Made by a program: the position numbers and the translations under genes
Assembly: GCA_963746465.1 (NCBI GenBank)
Contig: CAVVAY010000013.1
Span: 310,001 to 374,000, forward strand
Direction of reading: 5' to 3'
DNA length: 64,000 nucleotides
Source: CAVVAY01 sp963746465
Lineage (GTDB): Bacteria; Actinomycetota; Actinomycetes; JACCUZ01
Shown here: positions 1 to 8,927 of the stretch, piece after piece
Position numbering within the stretch: position 1 is the stretch's first letter
Layout of the letters: every line of letters starts with the position of its first letter
Notes under the pieces: model-generated
Told to the model about the DNA's origin: nothing
Databases searched by the model: none
Seen by the model: only the letters and a program-made list of their open reading frames with translations

Positions 1-2
1 CG

Positions 3-728
3 GCGGGCTTGAGCCTGGTCGGGCCGGCCGCCACCGGGGCGGAGCCGCTGCCGCGGTACCACCCGAGCCGTCTCAGCTCCCTGGGCGACGCCCGCCAGGT
101 GGTCGTCGTCACCGCGCCGTCCTGGTCGAGCAGCACCGCCGTGCTGCGTGCGTGGCAGCGCACCGACGACGGCGAGTGGCGGCTACGGATCGGCCCGGTG
201 CACGCACGGGTCGGCCGTAACGGATTCGTGCTGGCCGACGAGCGCCGGCAGAGCACCGGGACCAGCCCGGCCGGCACGTTCGCGATCAGATCGGCCTTCG
301 GCAACGGCGCCGACCCAGGGACCGCGCTGCCCTATCGGGTGGCCGACGGCAACGACTGGTGGACCTACGACCCGCGCGACCCGAGCACCTACAACGTGCT
401 GCAGACCAGGCGGGTCAGCTCCGCACGGTGGCGGACCAGCTGGGCCGAGCACCTGTCGGCGTACGCGGCCCAGTACCGCTTCGTGGCGGTGCTGGACTTC
501 AACCTGCCCGATGGCGTGCACCGCGCGGCCGACGGCCAGCGGATCGCCGACCAGCCGGCGGACACCCGGCTGGGCGGCGGGATCTTCCTGCACGTCAACG
601 GACCGGGGGCGACCGCGGGCTGCGTGTCGATCCCGCGGGTCGACATGCGCCGCGTGCTGCGCTGGCTGGACCCGTCCGCGGGGCCGGTGCTGGTGATGGG
701 ACCGCGCTCGGCGATCACCCGGCTCTGA
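3..728 (+). CDS. L,D-transpeptidase family (YkuD-like) exported protein, 5' end missing
   Basis: The frame is open to the left window edge, so the start is not in view. The first visible residues (AGLSLVGPAATGA) look like the end of a signal peptide. Near the C-terminus the motif HVNGPGATAGCVSIP matches the catalytic signature of L,D-transpeptidases, in which a His precedes the active Cys of a GC-x-S motif. These enzymes make 3-3 peptidoglycan cross-links or attach proteins to the wall, so an extracytoplasmic location is expected. About 240 residues are visible. The gene converges on whiG. The family call rests mainly on the motif; the exact substrate is unknown. Confidence 0.7.
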   Translation, partial: AGLSLVGPAATGAEPLPRYHPSRLSSLGDARQVVVVTAPSWSSSTAVLRAWQRTDDGEWRLRIGPVHARVGRNGFVLADERRQSTGTSPAGTFAIRSAFGNGADPGTALPYRVADGNDWWTYDPRDPSTYNVLQTRRVSSARWRTSWAEHLSAYAAQYRFVAVLDFNLPDGVHRAADGQRIADQPADTRLGGGIFLHVNGPGATAGCVSIPRVDMRRVLRWLDPSAGPVLVMGPRSAITRL

Positions 729-748
729 GGGACGCCGGCCCGCCTGAC

Positions 749-1624
749 CTAGCCCTCGGCGAGCTTGCCGCGCAGCTGCAGCACGGCCTTGGTGTGCATC
801 TGGCAGATGCGGCTCTCGGTGACCCCGAGGACCTGGCCGATCTCGGCGAGCGTGAGGCCCTCGTAGTAGTAGAGGGTGACGACGATCTTCTCCCGCTCCG
901 GGAGCGTGTTGATCGCCTTGGCCAGCAGGAACTTGGTCTCCTCGGACTCGAAGGCGAGGACGGGGTCCTCGGCCTTGGTGTCCTCGAGGGTGTCGACCAG
1001 GCTGAGCTTGTCGCCCTTCTCGCCGCCCACGCTGAGCAGCTCGTCGAGCGCGACCACGTTGACGAAAGACACCTGGCTGAAGATCTGGTGCAGGTCCTCG
1101 AGCTTGATGCCGAGCTCGGCGGCCACCTCGGCCTCGCTGGGCGTGCGGTGCAGCTGCGCCTCCAGCGAGGCGTAGGCGCGCTCGACCTCGCGGGCCTTGT
1201 AGCGCACCGAGCGCGGGATCCAGTCGATGGCCCGCAGCTCGTCGATGATCGCCCCGCGGATGCGGCTGATCGCGTAGGTCTCGAACTTGATGGCGCGCTC
1301 GAGGTCGAACTTCTCGATGGCGTCGATCAGGCCGAAGATGCCGTAGGAGACGAGGTCGGCCTGCTCGATGTTGGGCGGCAGACCGACACCGACCCGGCCG
1401 GCGACGTACTTCACCAGCGGCGAGTAGTGCAGGATCAGCCGCTCCCGCAGCGCGGGCTCCGCGCTCTTCTTGAAGTCCTGCCAGAGCTCGCGCAGCGCCG
1501 CCTCGGCAGCGCTCTTCTCCGCCACGGCGTCGTCAGCGACGAGCTCGCGTGCGGCAGCGGCGGCGCCCACTCCCCCGGAGGGCGTGGCGGCAGCGCCGTC
1601 AGGCCCGTGGGTGCGCTTGGTCAT
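749..1624 (-). CDS. whiG: RNA polymerase sigma factor, FliA/WhiG family
   Basis: A 291-residue sigma-70 family protein of the FliA/WhiG class. Region 2 is seen as YSPLVKYVAGRV followed by DLVSYGIFGLIDAIEKFD and FETYAISRIRGAIIDELR. Region 4 is PEREKIVVTLYYYEGLTLAE followed by the helix-turn-helix VLGVTESRICQMHTKAV. WhiG directs early sporulation genes in Streptomyces, and FliA-type paralogues direct flagellar genes in motile actinobacteria; nothing in this window decides between the two. The first 26 bp overlap the end of xerC, which suggests translational coupling. The Ala-rich N-terminus makes the exact start uncertain. Confidence 0.93.
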   Translation of the reverse strand: MTKRTHGPDGAAATPSGGVGAAAAARELVADDAVAEKSAAEAALRELWQDFKKSAEPALRERLILHYSPLVKYVAGRVGVGLPPNIEQADLVSYGIFGLIDAIEKFDLERAIKFETYAISRIRGAIIDELRAIDWIPRSVRYKAREVERAYASLEAQLHRTPSEAEVAAELGIKLEDLHQIFSQVSFVNVVALDELLSVGGEKGDKLSLVDTLEDTKAEDPVLAFESEETKFLLAKAINTLPEREKIVVTLYYYEGLTLAEIGQVLGVTESRICQMHTKAVLQLRGKLAEG

Positions 1625-2570
1625 AAGTTGCCTTCAGCCGGTCGACGGACACATGGGTATAGATCTGCGTCGTGGCGAGCGTAGCGTGGCCAAGAAGCTC
1701 TTGAACGCTTCTCAGGTCGGCTCCTCCTTCCAGTAGGTGGGTAGCAGCCGAATGGCGGAGGCCGTGCGGCCCCAGGTCCGGTGCGCCCGGCACGTGGGCG
1801 AGCAGGTCGTGCACCACCCGCCGTACGGTCCGGGGGTCGATCCGGCCACCGCGGGAGCCCAGGAACAGGGCGGCGCCGCTGCCCGGCCCGAGCAGCCGCG
1901 GGCGGCCCTCCGCCTGCCAACGCTCCACGGCGCGCAGGGCCGGCAGCCCGACCGGCACGGTGCGCTCCTTTGCTCCCTTGCCCAGGACCCGGACGACCCG
2001 GCGGGCCCGGTCGACGTCGTCGAGGTCCAGCCCGCACAGCTCCCCGACCCGGATCCCGCTCGCGTAGAGCAGCTCGAGGACGGCCAGGTCACGGACCGCC
2101 GTGGGGCTGTCGTCGTCGGCCGCGAGCCCGGCGACGTGCAGCAGCGCGTCGGCCTCGTCCCGGCGCAGGACTCCGGGCAGCGTGCGACCGGTGCGCGGGG
2201 TGGCCAGCAGGGCGCCGGGGTCGGTGGCGACCAGCCCCTCCCGGGCGGCCCAGGCGGTGAAGCCGCGGGCGGCGGCAGCCCGGCGGGCCAGCGTGGTGCG
2301 GGCCATCCCACGGCTCGCCTGCCCGGCCAGCCAGCTGCGCAGCACCAGCAGGTCCAGTGCCGCCGGCTCGTCCCGGCCCATCCGGCGGGCGTGCTCGAGC
2401 AACGTCGTGACGTCACCGCGGTAGGCGCGGACCGAGTGCACCGAGAGGCCGCGCTCGGAGCGCAGGTGCCGGGTGAAGCCCTCGAGGGCGTCCGCCAGGG
2501 CCGGCGGCAGGGCGGCGTCCGGGAGCGTCACCGCACCCGCACCCCCCGCAGAGTTCCCCACAAGCGACAC
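1599..2570 (-). CDS. xerC: Tyrosine recombinase XerC
   Basis: A 323-residue tyrosine recombinase. The N-terminal SAM-like DNA-binding domain covers roughly residues 30-115. The catalytic domain shows the full set of active residues: Arg in ASGIRVGEL, Lys in GKGAKERTVPV, His-x-x-Arg in HGLRHSAATH, the second His in LLGHATLATT, and the Tyr nucleophile in TTQIYTH. Its size and its place between dprA and whiG fit the housekeeping XerC that resolves chromosome dimers at dif, not a phage integrase. The GTG at 2570 is used, but another GTG thirteen codons in, behind a G-rich stretch, is an equally good start. It follows dprA on the same strand and overlaps whiG. Confidence 0.9.
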   Translation of the reverse strand: MSLVGNSAGGAGAVTLPDAALPPALADALEGFTRHLRSERGLSVHSVRAYRGDVTTLLEHARRMGRDEPAALDLLVLRSWLAGQASRGMARTTLARRAAAARGFTAWAAREGLVATDPGALLATPRTGRTLPGVLRRDEADALLHVAGLAADDDSPTAVRDLAVLELLYASGIRVGELCGLDLDDVDRARRVVRVLGKGAKERTVPVGLPALRAVERWQAEGRPRLLGPGSGAALFLGSRGGRIDPRTVRRVVHDLLAHVPGAPDLGPHGLRHSAATHLLEGGADLRSVQELLGHATLATTQIYTHVSVDRLKATYDQAHPRA

Positions 2571-2627
2571 GGTGACCCGCGGATGGTGCGCTGCGCAAGC
2601 ACCGGCGCGCCAGATCGGGTCAGGTCT

Positions 2628-3761
2628 TCACCTCGGCGGGGCCGCCCGGCGGCGCCACCGGCCGCCATCGGAGTCCGCCAGCCCGGCCGCGGCGAGCTGC
2701 CCGAGCGTCCGCAGCACCGTGGGCGCGTCCAGCCCGGCGACCCGGCCGATGCTGTCCGCGGCCGCCCGGCGGCGGATCGGCAGCGCCTCCAGCACCCGGA
2801 GGGCGAGTGGGTCGAGCTCGTCGTGCGGCCGCCGCTCGCCGCGCCGCGGGTCGCTGGCGTCGACCAGCAGGTCGCCGACCAGGTCGAGCACGTCGGCGGC
2901 GCCGGTGACCAGTGCTGCCCCGCGGGTCCGGAGCAGCTCGTGGCAGCCGCTCGAGGCGGCGGAGGTCACCGGGCCGGGCACGGCCATCACGGTCCGGGAG
3001 AGCTCCTCCGCGTGCCCGGCCGTGTTCAGTGCGCCGCTGCGGATCGCGGCCTCGACCACCACCGTTCCCCGGCCCAGGGCGGCGATCACCCGGTTGCGGT
3101 CCAGGAACCGCCGACGGGTGGGCCGGGCACCGGGCGGCAGCTCGGACATCACCACCCCGGCGGACCGCACCGCGCGCAGCAGGCCGTCGTGTGCCGCCGG
3201 GTAGGGAACGTCGACCCCGCAGGCGAGCACGGCCACCGTCGGCCCGTCCACGGCCAACGCACCACGGTGGGCCGCGGCGTCGATGCCGTAGGCGCCGCCG
3301 GAGACGACCGTCCAGCCCCGGTCGCCGAGCCCGGCCGCGAGCTCGGCGGCCACGTGCTCGCCGTACGGCGTGCAGGCGCGGGCGCCGACGACCGACACCG
3401 CCCGACGGGTCACGTCGCCGAGGTGACCGTCGCCGGCCACCCAGAGCGCCAGCGGAGCGCGGTCGGCCAGGTCGTCGAGCGGAAGCGGCCACTCGTCGTC
3501 GCCGGGCACGACGACCCGAGCCCCGGCCCGGACGGCCAGGTCGAGGTCGGCGTCCAGTGCCGGCAGCCGCACCCGGTAGTGCGCGAGCCGCTCGTCCTCG
3601 GCCGCCGAGGCGGCCCGTACCCGGTCGAGCACCTCGACCGCTCCCAGCCCGGCCACCGCCCGCCCCAACCAGGCGTCGCCCGGCTCGGCCAGCCGGGTCA
3701 GCGCGGCCCGGGCGGCCCGCTCGGCCTGACCCGGAGAGTCGCCGCCTGTCAGGCCGCCCAC
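2628..3761 (-). CDS. dprA: DNA-processing protein DprA
   Basis: DprA/Smf binds single-stranded DNA and loads RecA during natural transformation; many non-competent bacteria keep it. The Rossmann core is seen as SVVGARACTPYG and SGGAYGIDAAAH, with the later motifs FLDRNRVIAALG and EAAIRSGALNTA. The last 60 residues form a winged-helix-like segment typical of DprA C-termini. The open frame extends further upstream, but that part is arginine-rich shadow sequence. I use GTG at 3761, which gives 377 residues and overlaps the yifB stop by 13 bp, as expected for an operon member. Confidence 0.9.
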   Translation of the reverse strand: MGGLTGGDSPGQAERAARAALTRLAEPGDAWLGRAVAGLGAVEVLDRVRAASAAEDERLAHYRVRLPALDADLDLAVRAGARVVVPGDDEWPLPLDDLADRAPLALWVAGDGHLGDVTRRAVSVVGARACTPYGEHVAAELAAGLGDRGWTVVSGGAYGIDAAAHRGALAVDGPTVAVLACGVDVPYPAAHDGLLRAVRSAGVVMSELPPGARPTRRRFLDRNRVIAALGRGTVVVEAAIRSGALNTAGHAEELSRTVMAVPGPVTSAASSGCHELLRTRGAALVTGAADVLDLVGDLLVDASDPRRGERRPHDELDPLALRVLEALPIRRRAAADSIGRVAGLDAPTVLRTLGQLAAAGLADSDGGRWRRRAAPPR

Positions 3762-5311
3762 CGGGCCACCCCCCGGCAGTCCAGGGCGACCCGGACGTCG
3801 CCGGCGTCCGGCTGACCGCGTCCTGCGAGGTCTGCCAGCGTCCAGGCCACCCGCACCACGCGGTCGACGCCGCGGGCGGTCAGCACACCGCGGTCGAGCA
3901 GCCGCTCGGCCTCGCCGACGACCTCCCAGGGCAGCCGCCAGAGCCGTCGCATGACGTGCCCGGGCACCTCGGCGTTGACCCGCCACGGCGTGCCGGCCAG
4001 CCGGCTCGCCATCCGGTCCCGAGCCTCGGCCACCCGGCCGGCGACCGCGGCCGTGCCCTCCGGCGCGGCACCGCCTCCGCGCAGGTCGGCCCGGGTCGCG
4101 GCCCGCATCTCGATCCGCAGGTCGACCCGGTCGAGCAGCGGTCCGGACAGCCGGCCCAGGTAGCGCAGCCGGGCCATCGGTGTGCAGGTGCAGCCGGAGT
4201 CGGCCCCCGGCGCGGTGGCCGCCAGGCCGCATGGGCACGGGTTGGCCGCCAGGACCAGCTGGAACCTGGCCGGGAACCGCACCCGCGCCGCCAGCCGGGC
4301 GACCGTGATCTCGCCGGACTCCAGCGGCTCGCGAAGGGCGTCGAGGACCGCAGGCGCGAACTCCGGCGCCTCGTCCATGAACAGCACACCGCGGTGGGCC
4401 AGCGAGGCCGAGCCGGGCCGGACGTGGGTCGAGCCGCCGCCGACGATCGCCGCCACCGAGGCGGTGTGGTGCGGCGACTGCAGCGGCGGCCGGGACACCA
4501 GCGGACCGGTGCCGTCGGGCAGCGACCCGGCCACCGAGTGCACCGCGGTCACCTCGAGCGCCGCGGCCGCGTCCAGCGGCGGGAGCAGGCCGGGCAGTCG
4601 CTCAGCCAGCATCGTCTTGCCGGCGCCCGGCGGACCGGTCATCAGCAGGTGGTGCCCGCCCGCCGCCGCGACCTCCAGCAGGTACCGGGCGGACGCCTGG
4701 CCCAGCACGTCGGCGAGATCGGGCCCGTGCTCCGGGTCGACCTCGTCGTCGGCGGGCACCGGCGGGTCCTCGGCGAGCTCCTCGTCGGGAAGCTCGTCGC
4801 CCCGGGCCCGGGCCACCAGCCCGGCCAACGTGCGCACCCCGGTGACCCGCAGCCCCGGCACGAGCGACGCCTCGGCGGCGTTGGCGGCCGGCACGACGGC
4901 AGCAGCGACACCGGCCCGGGCCGCCGCGACCACCGCCGGCAGCACGCCGCGCACCGGCCGCACCCGGCCGTCCAGGCCGAGCTCGCCGAGCAGCACCGCG
5001 TCGTCGAACACGTGCGGCGGCACCACCTCCTGCGCCGCCAGGATGGCCGCGGCGATGCACAGGTCGAAGCTCGACCCGCGCTTCGGCAGGCTGGCCGGCG
5101 AGAGGTTGACGGTCACCCGCTTGGTGGCAGGCCAGTGCTGGCCGCTGTTCACCATCGCGGCCCGCACTCGGTCGCGCGACTCGGCCAGCGACGCGTCCGG
5201 CAGCCCGACCAGGCTGTACGACGGCACGCCGATGCCGAGATCGGCCTCGACCTCGACCAGGTGCCCCTCGACGCCGACCAGCGCGACGCCGCGGGTCCGG
5301 GCCAGCGGCAC
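3749..5311 (-). CDS. YifB/ComM family Mg-chelatase-like AAA+ ATPase
   Basis: A 520-residue protein of the YifB/ComM family. The N-terminal Lon-protease-like (ChlI) domain covers about residues 1-170 and includes VNLSPASLPKRGSSFDL. The AAA+ domain has Walker A GPPGAGKT and Walker B GVLFMDE. A cysteine cluster (NPCPCG...CTCTP) is typical of the family. ComM is a branch-migration helicase that promotes integration of transforming DNA, which suits its position next to dprA. The start is GTG at 5311, directly after the TGA of yraN with no gap. Confidence 0.92.
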   Translation of the reverse strand: MPLARTRGVALVGVEGHLVEVEADLGIGVPSYSLVGLPDASLAESRDRVRAAMVNSGQHWPATKRVTVNLSPASLPKRGSSFDLCIAAAILAAQEVVPPHVFDDAVLLGELGLDGRVRPVRGVLPAVVAAARAGVAAAVVPAANAAEASLVPGLRVTGVRTLAGLVARARGDELPDEELAEDPPVPADDEVDPEHGPDLADVLGQASARYLLEVAAAGGHHLLMTGPPGAGKTMLAERLPGLLPPLDAAAALEVTAVHSVAGSLPDGTGPLVSRPPLQSPHHTASVAAIVGGGSTHVRPGSASLAHRGVLFMDEAPEFAPAVLDALREPLESGEITVARLAARVRFPARFQLVLAANPCPCGLAATAPGADSGCTCTPMARLRYLGRLSGPLLDRVDLRIEMRAATRADLRGGGAAPEGTAAVAGRVAEARDRMASRLAGTPWRVNAEVPGHVMRRLWRLPWEVVGEAERLLDRGVLTARGVDRVVRVAWTLADLAGRGQPDAGDVRVALDCRGVARWAA

Positions 5312-5668
5312 TCAGGCCACCCCCCGGACGTGCTCGACGCCGGCCGCGCCGCGCGCCGGGCGCAGCACGCCGACCAGGTCGATGCGGACCTCGGCCGGGT
5401 GCACCCGCCGCTCCCGGATCCAGGCCGCGGCGAGTCGCCGCAGCCGGGCAGCCTTGCGCGCCGTCACGGCCTCCAGCGGGTGCCCGAGCGCGATCGACGA
5501 CCGGGTCTTCACCTCGCAGACGACCAGCACGTCGCCGTCCCGGGCCACGATGTCGATCTCGCCCTGCGGGCACCGCCAGTTCCGGTCCAGGACGGTCATC
5601 CCCTCGGCCACCAGGTGCGCGGCGGCCACCTGCTCGCCGTAGGCCCCCAATGCGTCCTTGGCCCGCAC
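5312..5668 (-). CDS. YraN family (UPF0102) nuclease-like protein
   Basis: A 118-residue protein with the UPF0102 core GEIDIVARDGDVLVVCEVKT, the Asp/Glu-x-Lys arrangement of the PD-(D/E)XK nuclease fold. Function is unproven, although the family is linked to Holliday-junction-like DNA processing. I place the start at GTG 5668, behind a clear GGAGGTGG Shine-Dalgarno. The frame upstream of this overlaps the divergent gene and is not coding. It is the first gene of the yraN-yifB-dprA-xerC-whiG run; its stop touches the yifB start, so the genes are probably co-translated. Confidence 0.85.
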   Translation of the reverse strand: MRAKDALGAYGEQVAAAHLVAEGMTVLDRNWRCPQGEIDIVARDGDVLVVCEVKTRSSIALGHPLEAVTARKAARLRRLAAAWIRERRVHPAEVRIDLVGVLRPARGAAGVEHVRGVA

Positions 5669-5821
5669 CCGCCACCTCCACAACCGTCGCCCGTCAGCGT
5701 GCCGAGCCTGCCGTCGCGGCGGCGCTGGTCGGACGGTGCGACCCGGTGCTGTGGACAGCGAGCCGGACACGGCGTCCTGTGGACGGATGCGACCGCTTCG
5801 GTCACCGGCATCGGGGGCACG

Positions 5822-6925
5822 ATGACCCTCGTGCGCGAGCCGGCAGCCCGGATGGCCCGCCGCAGCCGCAGCACGGTGCAGTCCCGGCTGCTGCGGCTGC
5901 GACAGCGGTCGTTCCTGATCTGCCAGGTCGCGGTCGCCGCCGGGGTCGCCTGGTTCATCGCGCACGACCTGCTCGACCACCAGCGGCCGTTCTTCGCGCC
6001 GGTCGCGGCGATCGTCAGCCTGGGCATGTCCTACGGCCAGCGGCTGCGCCGGGTCGGCGAGGTCACGCTCGGCGTCGCGGTCGGGGTGGCGGTGGCCGAC
6101 GTGTTCGTGCGCCTCGTGGGCTCCGGCGGATGGCAGGTCGCGGTGATCGTCGCGCTGTCGATGGCCGTGGCGGTGCTGCTGTCCGGCGGACCGCTGATCG
6201 TGACCCAGGCCGCGGTGCAGTCGGTGGTGGTGGTCACCCTGCTGCCGAGGCCGGAGGCCGGGTTCAACCGCTGGCTGGACGCGCTGATCGGTGGCGCGGT
6301 GGCGCTGGCAGCAGCCGCCGTCGCGCCGCAGACACCGCTGCGGCGGCCGCGGCTCGAGGCCGCCCGGGTGCTCGACGAGCTCGCGGTGGTGCTGCACGAG
6401 GCGGCCGCGACGGCTCGCGCTGACGACGTCGAGCGGGCCGAGGCCACCCTGAAGCGTGCGCGGGACACCGAGAAGGCGCTTGACGACCTCCGGGCGGCCG
6501 CCGCCGAGGGCATCGACGTGGTGCGCAGCTCACCATTCCGCCGTCGCCAGCGCGCGCACGTCGAACGCGTCGCCGAGCTGGCCGAGCCGATCGACCGGGC
6601 GGTGCGCAACGCGCGGGTGCTCGTCCGGCGGGTGACGGCCGCGGTGCGCTTCGGCGAGCAGGTGCCGCCGGCCTACCTCGACCTGGTCGACGACCTCGCC
6701 GATGTGACCGGCCGGCTGTCCGACATCCTGGCGGCGCGGGGCCGGACCGCCGACCTGCGGCCCGCGCTGGAGCGGGTCGCCCGGGCGTCCTCGACCGCCG
6801 GCCCGTCGCCGTCGATGTCCGCCACGGTGGTCCTCGCCCAGGTGCGTTCGATGGTGGTCGACCTGCTCGAGCTCACCGGCCTCGACCAGGACCAGGCGCT
6901 GGACCGGGTCCCGCGGCCGGCCTAG
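5822..6925 (+). CDS. FUSC family (aromatic acid exporter-like) membrane protein
   Basis: A 367-residue integral membrane protein. After a basic N-terminus come about five or six hydrophobic helices (residues ~25-165), for example VAVAAGVAWFIAHDLL and LIGGAVALAAAAVAPQ. A long soluble helical C-terminal domain follows, rich in Ala, Glu and Arg. This layout matches FUSC/ArAE-type proteins, related to efflux of aromatic acids and other small molecules. The substrate cannot be told. The gene is divergent from yraN across about 150 bp. Its TAG stop shares the palindrome CTAG with the stop of the converging APH-like gene. Confidence 0.7.
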   Translation: MTLVREPAARMARRSRSTVQSRLLRLRQRSFLICQVAVAAGVAWFIAHDLLDHQRPFFAPVAAIVSLGMSYGQRLRRVGEVTLGVAVGVAVADVFVRLVGSGGWQVAVIVALSMAVAVLLSGGPLIVTQAAVQSVVVVTLLPRPEAGFNRWLDALIGGAVALAAAAVAPQTPLRRPRLEAARVLDELAVVLHEAAATARADDVERAEATLKRARDTEKALDDLRAAAAEGIDVVRSSPFRRRQRAHVERVAELAEPIDRAVRNARVLVRRVTAAVRFGEQVPPAYLDLVDDLADVTGRLSDILAARGRTADLRPALERVARASSTAGPSPSMSATVVLAQVRSMVVDLLELTGLDQDQALDRVPRPA

Positions 6926-7845
6926 CCGACGGCGTCCGCGAGTACAGCGCGCGCGACCGCGAGCCGGTTGGCGCACCGCTGCGGCATCGAGTGCCAGTAG
7001 TACGGGAAGGTCATCACCGCGAGGCCCAGCGCCCAGCCCCGACCGCGCAGCCAGGTCTCGTCGTCGACACCGACTGCACCGCGGAACGTCTCGCGGGACG
7101 GGGCGTCGAGCACGTCCCAGGCGACGATCAGGTCCACGGTCGGGTCGCCGACGGACACGGCACCGAAGTCGAGCACTGCAGCGAGCCGGCCGTCGCGGAC
7201 GAGCAGGTTCTCGGCCACCAGGTCTGCGTGGTGCCACCGCGGCGCGGCCTCGTGCGCGCTGCCCGGCAGCCGGACCGCCGCGTCCCACACCGCGAGGACG
7301 GCGTCCAGGTCGAGGTCCAGCCCGCGAATGCCCCGGCACTTCTCGACAGCCTCGCGGGTGCTGCGGTCGAGCAGCGCCAGCGGCCTGCCCCGGTACCACC
7401 GCAGCCCCGGGTCGGTCAGCGCGACGTCGGGGACCGGAGCCTCGCGCAGGGCGGTCACGACGGCGGCCAGCTCGGCGGCCAGCGCGTCGCCCGCAGCGCC
7501 GCTCGCCGCGCCAGCGGGTGTCGACCCGTCGATCCACCGCACCACCGACCAGCGCTCCGGGTAGCCGAACCCGGGCTCCCCCACGGCGAGCACCTCGGGC
7601 ACCGGGACCGGCAGCAACGGAGCGATCAGCGGGAGCCAGCGCGCCTCCTTGCCGATCGAGGCGGACCCACCCGGCTGCCGGGGCAGGCGGACCAGCAGCT
7701 CGTCGCCCAGCCGGAACAGGGCGTTGTCCGACCCCGACGCAGTCAGCGGGCGCAGCGGCAGCCCGGCGGCGTCCGGCAGCGTGCGGTCGACGAGGGCCCG
7801 CACGGTGGCCGGCTCGATCGTGAGCTCGTCCTCGTGCAGCGTCAC
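6922..7845 (-). CDS. Aminoglycoside phosphotransferase (APH) family kinase
   Basis: A 307-residue APH-fold kinase. The Brenner-type catalytic loop is HADLVAENLLV and the Mg-binding motif is LDFGAVSVGDP. The N-lobe includes ASGSDNALFRLGDELLVRLP. Such proteins phosphorylate antibiotics, choline or other small hydroxylated molecules; chromosomal actinobacterial copies usually have no proven role in resistance. The start GTG at 7845 overlaps the DUF2469 stop as GTGA, so it is the last gene of the rnhB-DUF2469-APH group. The stop overlaps that of the converging FUSC gene. Confidence 0.82.
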   Translation of the reverse strand: MTLHEDELTIEPATVRALVDRTLPDAAGLPLRPLTASGSDNALFRLGDELLVRLPRQPGGSASIGKEARWLPLIAPLLPVPVPEVLAVGEPGFGYPERWSVVRWIDGSTPAGAASGAAGDALAAELAAVVTALREAPVPDVALTDPGLRWYRGRPLALLDRSTREAVEKCRGIRGLDLDLDAVLAVWDAAVRLPGSAHEAAPRWHHADLVAENLLVRDGRLAAVLDFGAVSVGDPTVDLIVAWDVLDAPSRETFRGAVGVDDETWLRGRGWALGLAVMTFPYYWHSMPQRCANRLAVARAVLADAVG

Positions 7846-8159
7846 TCGCCGGGCAGCTCGACCGAGAGCTCGTGCCGGGCGAGCTCCTCGACGTTGACGT
7901 CCTTGAACGTCAGCACCCGCACGTTCTTGACGAACCTGGCCGGGCGGTACATGTCCCACACCCACGCGTCGGACATCGTCACCTCGAAGTAGACCTCGCC
8001 GCCCTCGGTGCTGCGCGGGGTCACCTCGACCGCGTTGGTCAGGTAGAAGCGCCGCTCGGTCTCGACGACGTAGCCGAAGAGCCCGACCACGTCGCGGTAC
8101 TCCCGGTAGAGCTGCAGCTCCATCTCGGTCTCGTACTTCTCCAGGTCCTCGGCACTCAT
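7842..8159 (-). CDS. DUF2469 domain protein
   Basis: A 105-residue acidic protein beginning MSAEDLEKYETEMELQLYRE, the conserved N-terminus of the actinobacterial DUF2469 family, which is nearly always found next to rnhB. No enzymatic motif is visible and the function is unknown. The ATG at 8159 overlaps the rnhB stop by four bases (ATGA), and its own stop overlaps the next gene in the same way. The conserved linkage to rnhB and lepB suggests a housekeeping role. Confidence 0.88.
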   Translation of the reverse strand: MSAEDLEKYETEMELQLYREYRDVVGLFGYVVETERRFYLTNAVEVTPRSTEGGEVYFEVTMSDAWVWDMYRPARFVKNVRVLTFKDVNVEELARHELSVELPGE

Positions 8160-8875
8160 CCGGTCAGCACCTCCTCGGACTCCAGGTCCTCGACCCGCAC
8201 CAGCGTCCGGACGGGCACCCGCTGGTCGCCCGGCACCCGGCGGGCCACGTTGACGTAGGAGAACCGGTGCTCTGGGCACGGTCCGTGCTGGTCGAGTGCA
8301 GCGCTGTGCACCGGGGTGACATAGCCTTTGTGGCCGAGGAAGTCGTACGACGGCCACTGCTCGTGCAACCGCGCCATGATGCGGTCCCGGGTCACCTTGG
8401 CCAGAACCGACGCGGCGGCGATCGAGGCGCTGACCCGGTCGCCCTTCCAGACGGCGAGACCGGGCGCCGGGACGCCGCGCACCGGGAACCCGTCGGTCAG
8501 CACGTACGCCGGGGTGATCTCGAGCCGCGCCAGTGCCCGCCGCATCCCTTCGACGTTGCAGACGTGCAGGCCGAGCTGGTCGACCTCGCCGGCCGGCACC
8601 ACGACCACCGACCAGGCCGCCGCCCTGGCGAGCACCTCGTCGTACACCTGGTCGCGAGCAGCCGGGGTCAGCAGCTTGGAGTCGGCCAGACCGGGCACCT
8701 GGCCCCGGCGACCGGTCGGCAGCACCACGGCCGCCACGACCAGCGGCCCGGCGCAGGCGCCGCGACCGGCCTCGTCGGCACCGGCGACGGGGGTGAGCCC
8801 GGCCCGCTCCAGCGCCTTCTCGTAGGCGTACAGGCCACCCTCGCGACGTACCACGAACCGCGGCGTCGCTCTCAT
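8156..8875 (-). CDS. rnhB: Ribonuclease HII
   Basis: A 239-residue RNase HII, which removes ribonucleotides and RNA from RNA-DNA hybrids. The catalytic Asp-Glu pair sits in GADEAGRGACAGPLV. Further family motifs are DSKLL, the Asp in YVLTDGFPV, and IAAASVLAKVTRD. The N-terminal 30 residues and the C-terminal tail are slightly longer than in E. coli RnhB, as is common in actinobacteria. It lies downstream of the two signal peptidase genes, separated by about 50 bp. Confidence 0.95.
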   Translation of the reverse strand: MRATPRFVVRREGGLYAYEKALERAGLTPVAGADEAGRGACAGPLVVAAVVLPTGRRGQVPGLADSKLLTPAARDQVYDEVLARAAAWSVVVVPAGEVDQLGLHVCNVEGMRRALARLEITPAYVLTDGFPVRGVPAPGLAVWKGDRVSASIAAASVLAKVTRDRIMARLHEQWPSYDFLGHKGYVTPVHSAALDQHGPCPEHRFSYVNVARRVPGDQRVPVRTLVRVEDLESEEVLTG

Positions 8876-8927
8876 GACCGGGACCTCGCGCTCATCGGGC
8901 CCGAGCCTACGACGCCCGGCCGTGCCA

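Noticed and set aside
1599..2570. Tyrosine recombinase as a sign of a prophage or integrative element
   Set aside because: Size, motifs and the dprA-xerC-whiG neighbourhood fit chromosomal XerC. No att repeats, phage genes or composition change are seen.
2912..5821. A continuous plus-strand open frame opposite dprA and yifB, joined to the FUSC gene
   Set aside because: It is Arg/Pro/Gly-rich shadow sequence of two well-supported genes; the real protein begins at ATG 5822.
6922..7845. APH-fold protein as an antibiotic-resistance gene
   Set aside because: The motif only proves a small-molecule kinase fold; it sits in a conserved housekeeping run with no mobile element.
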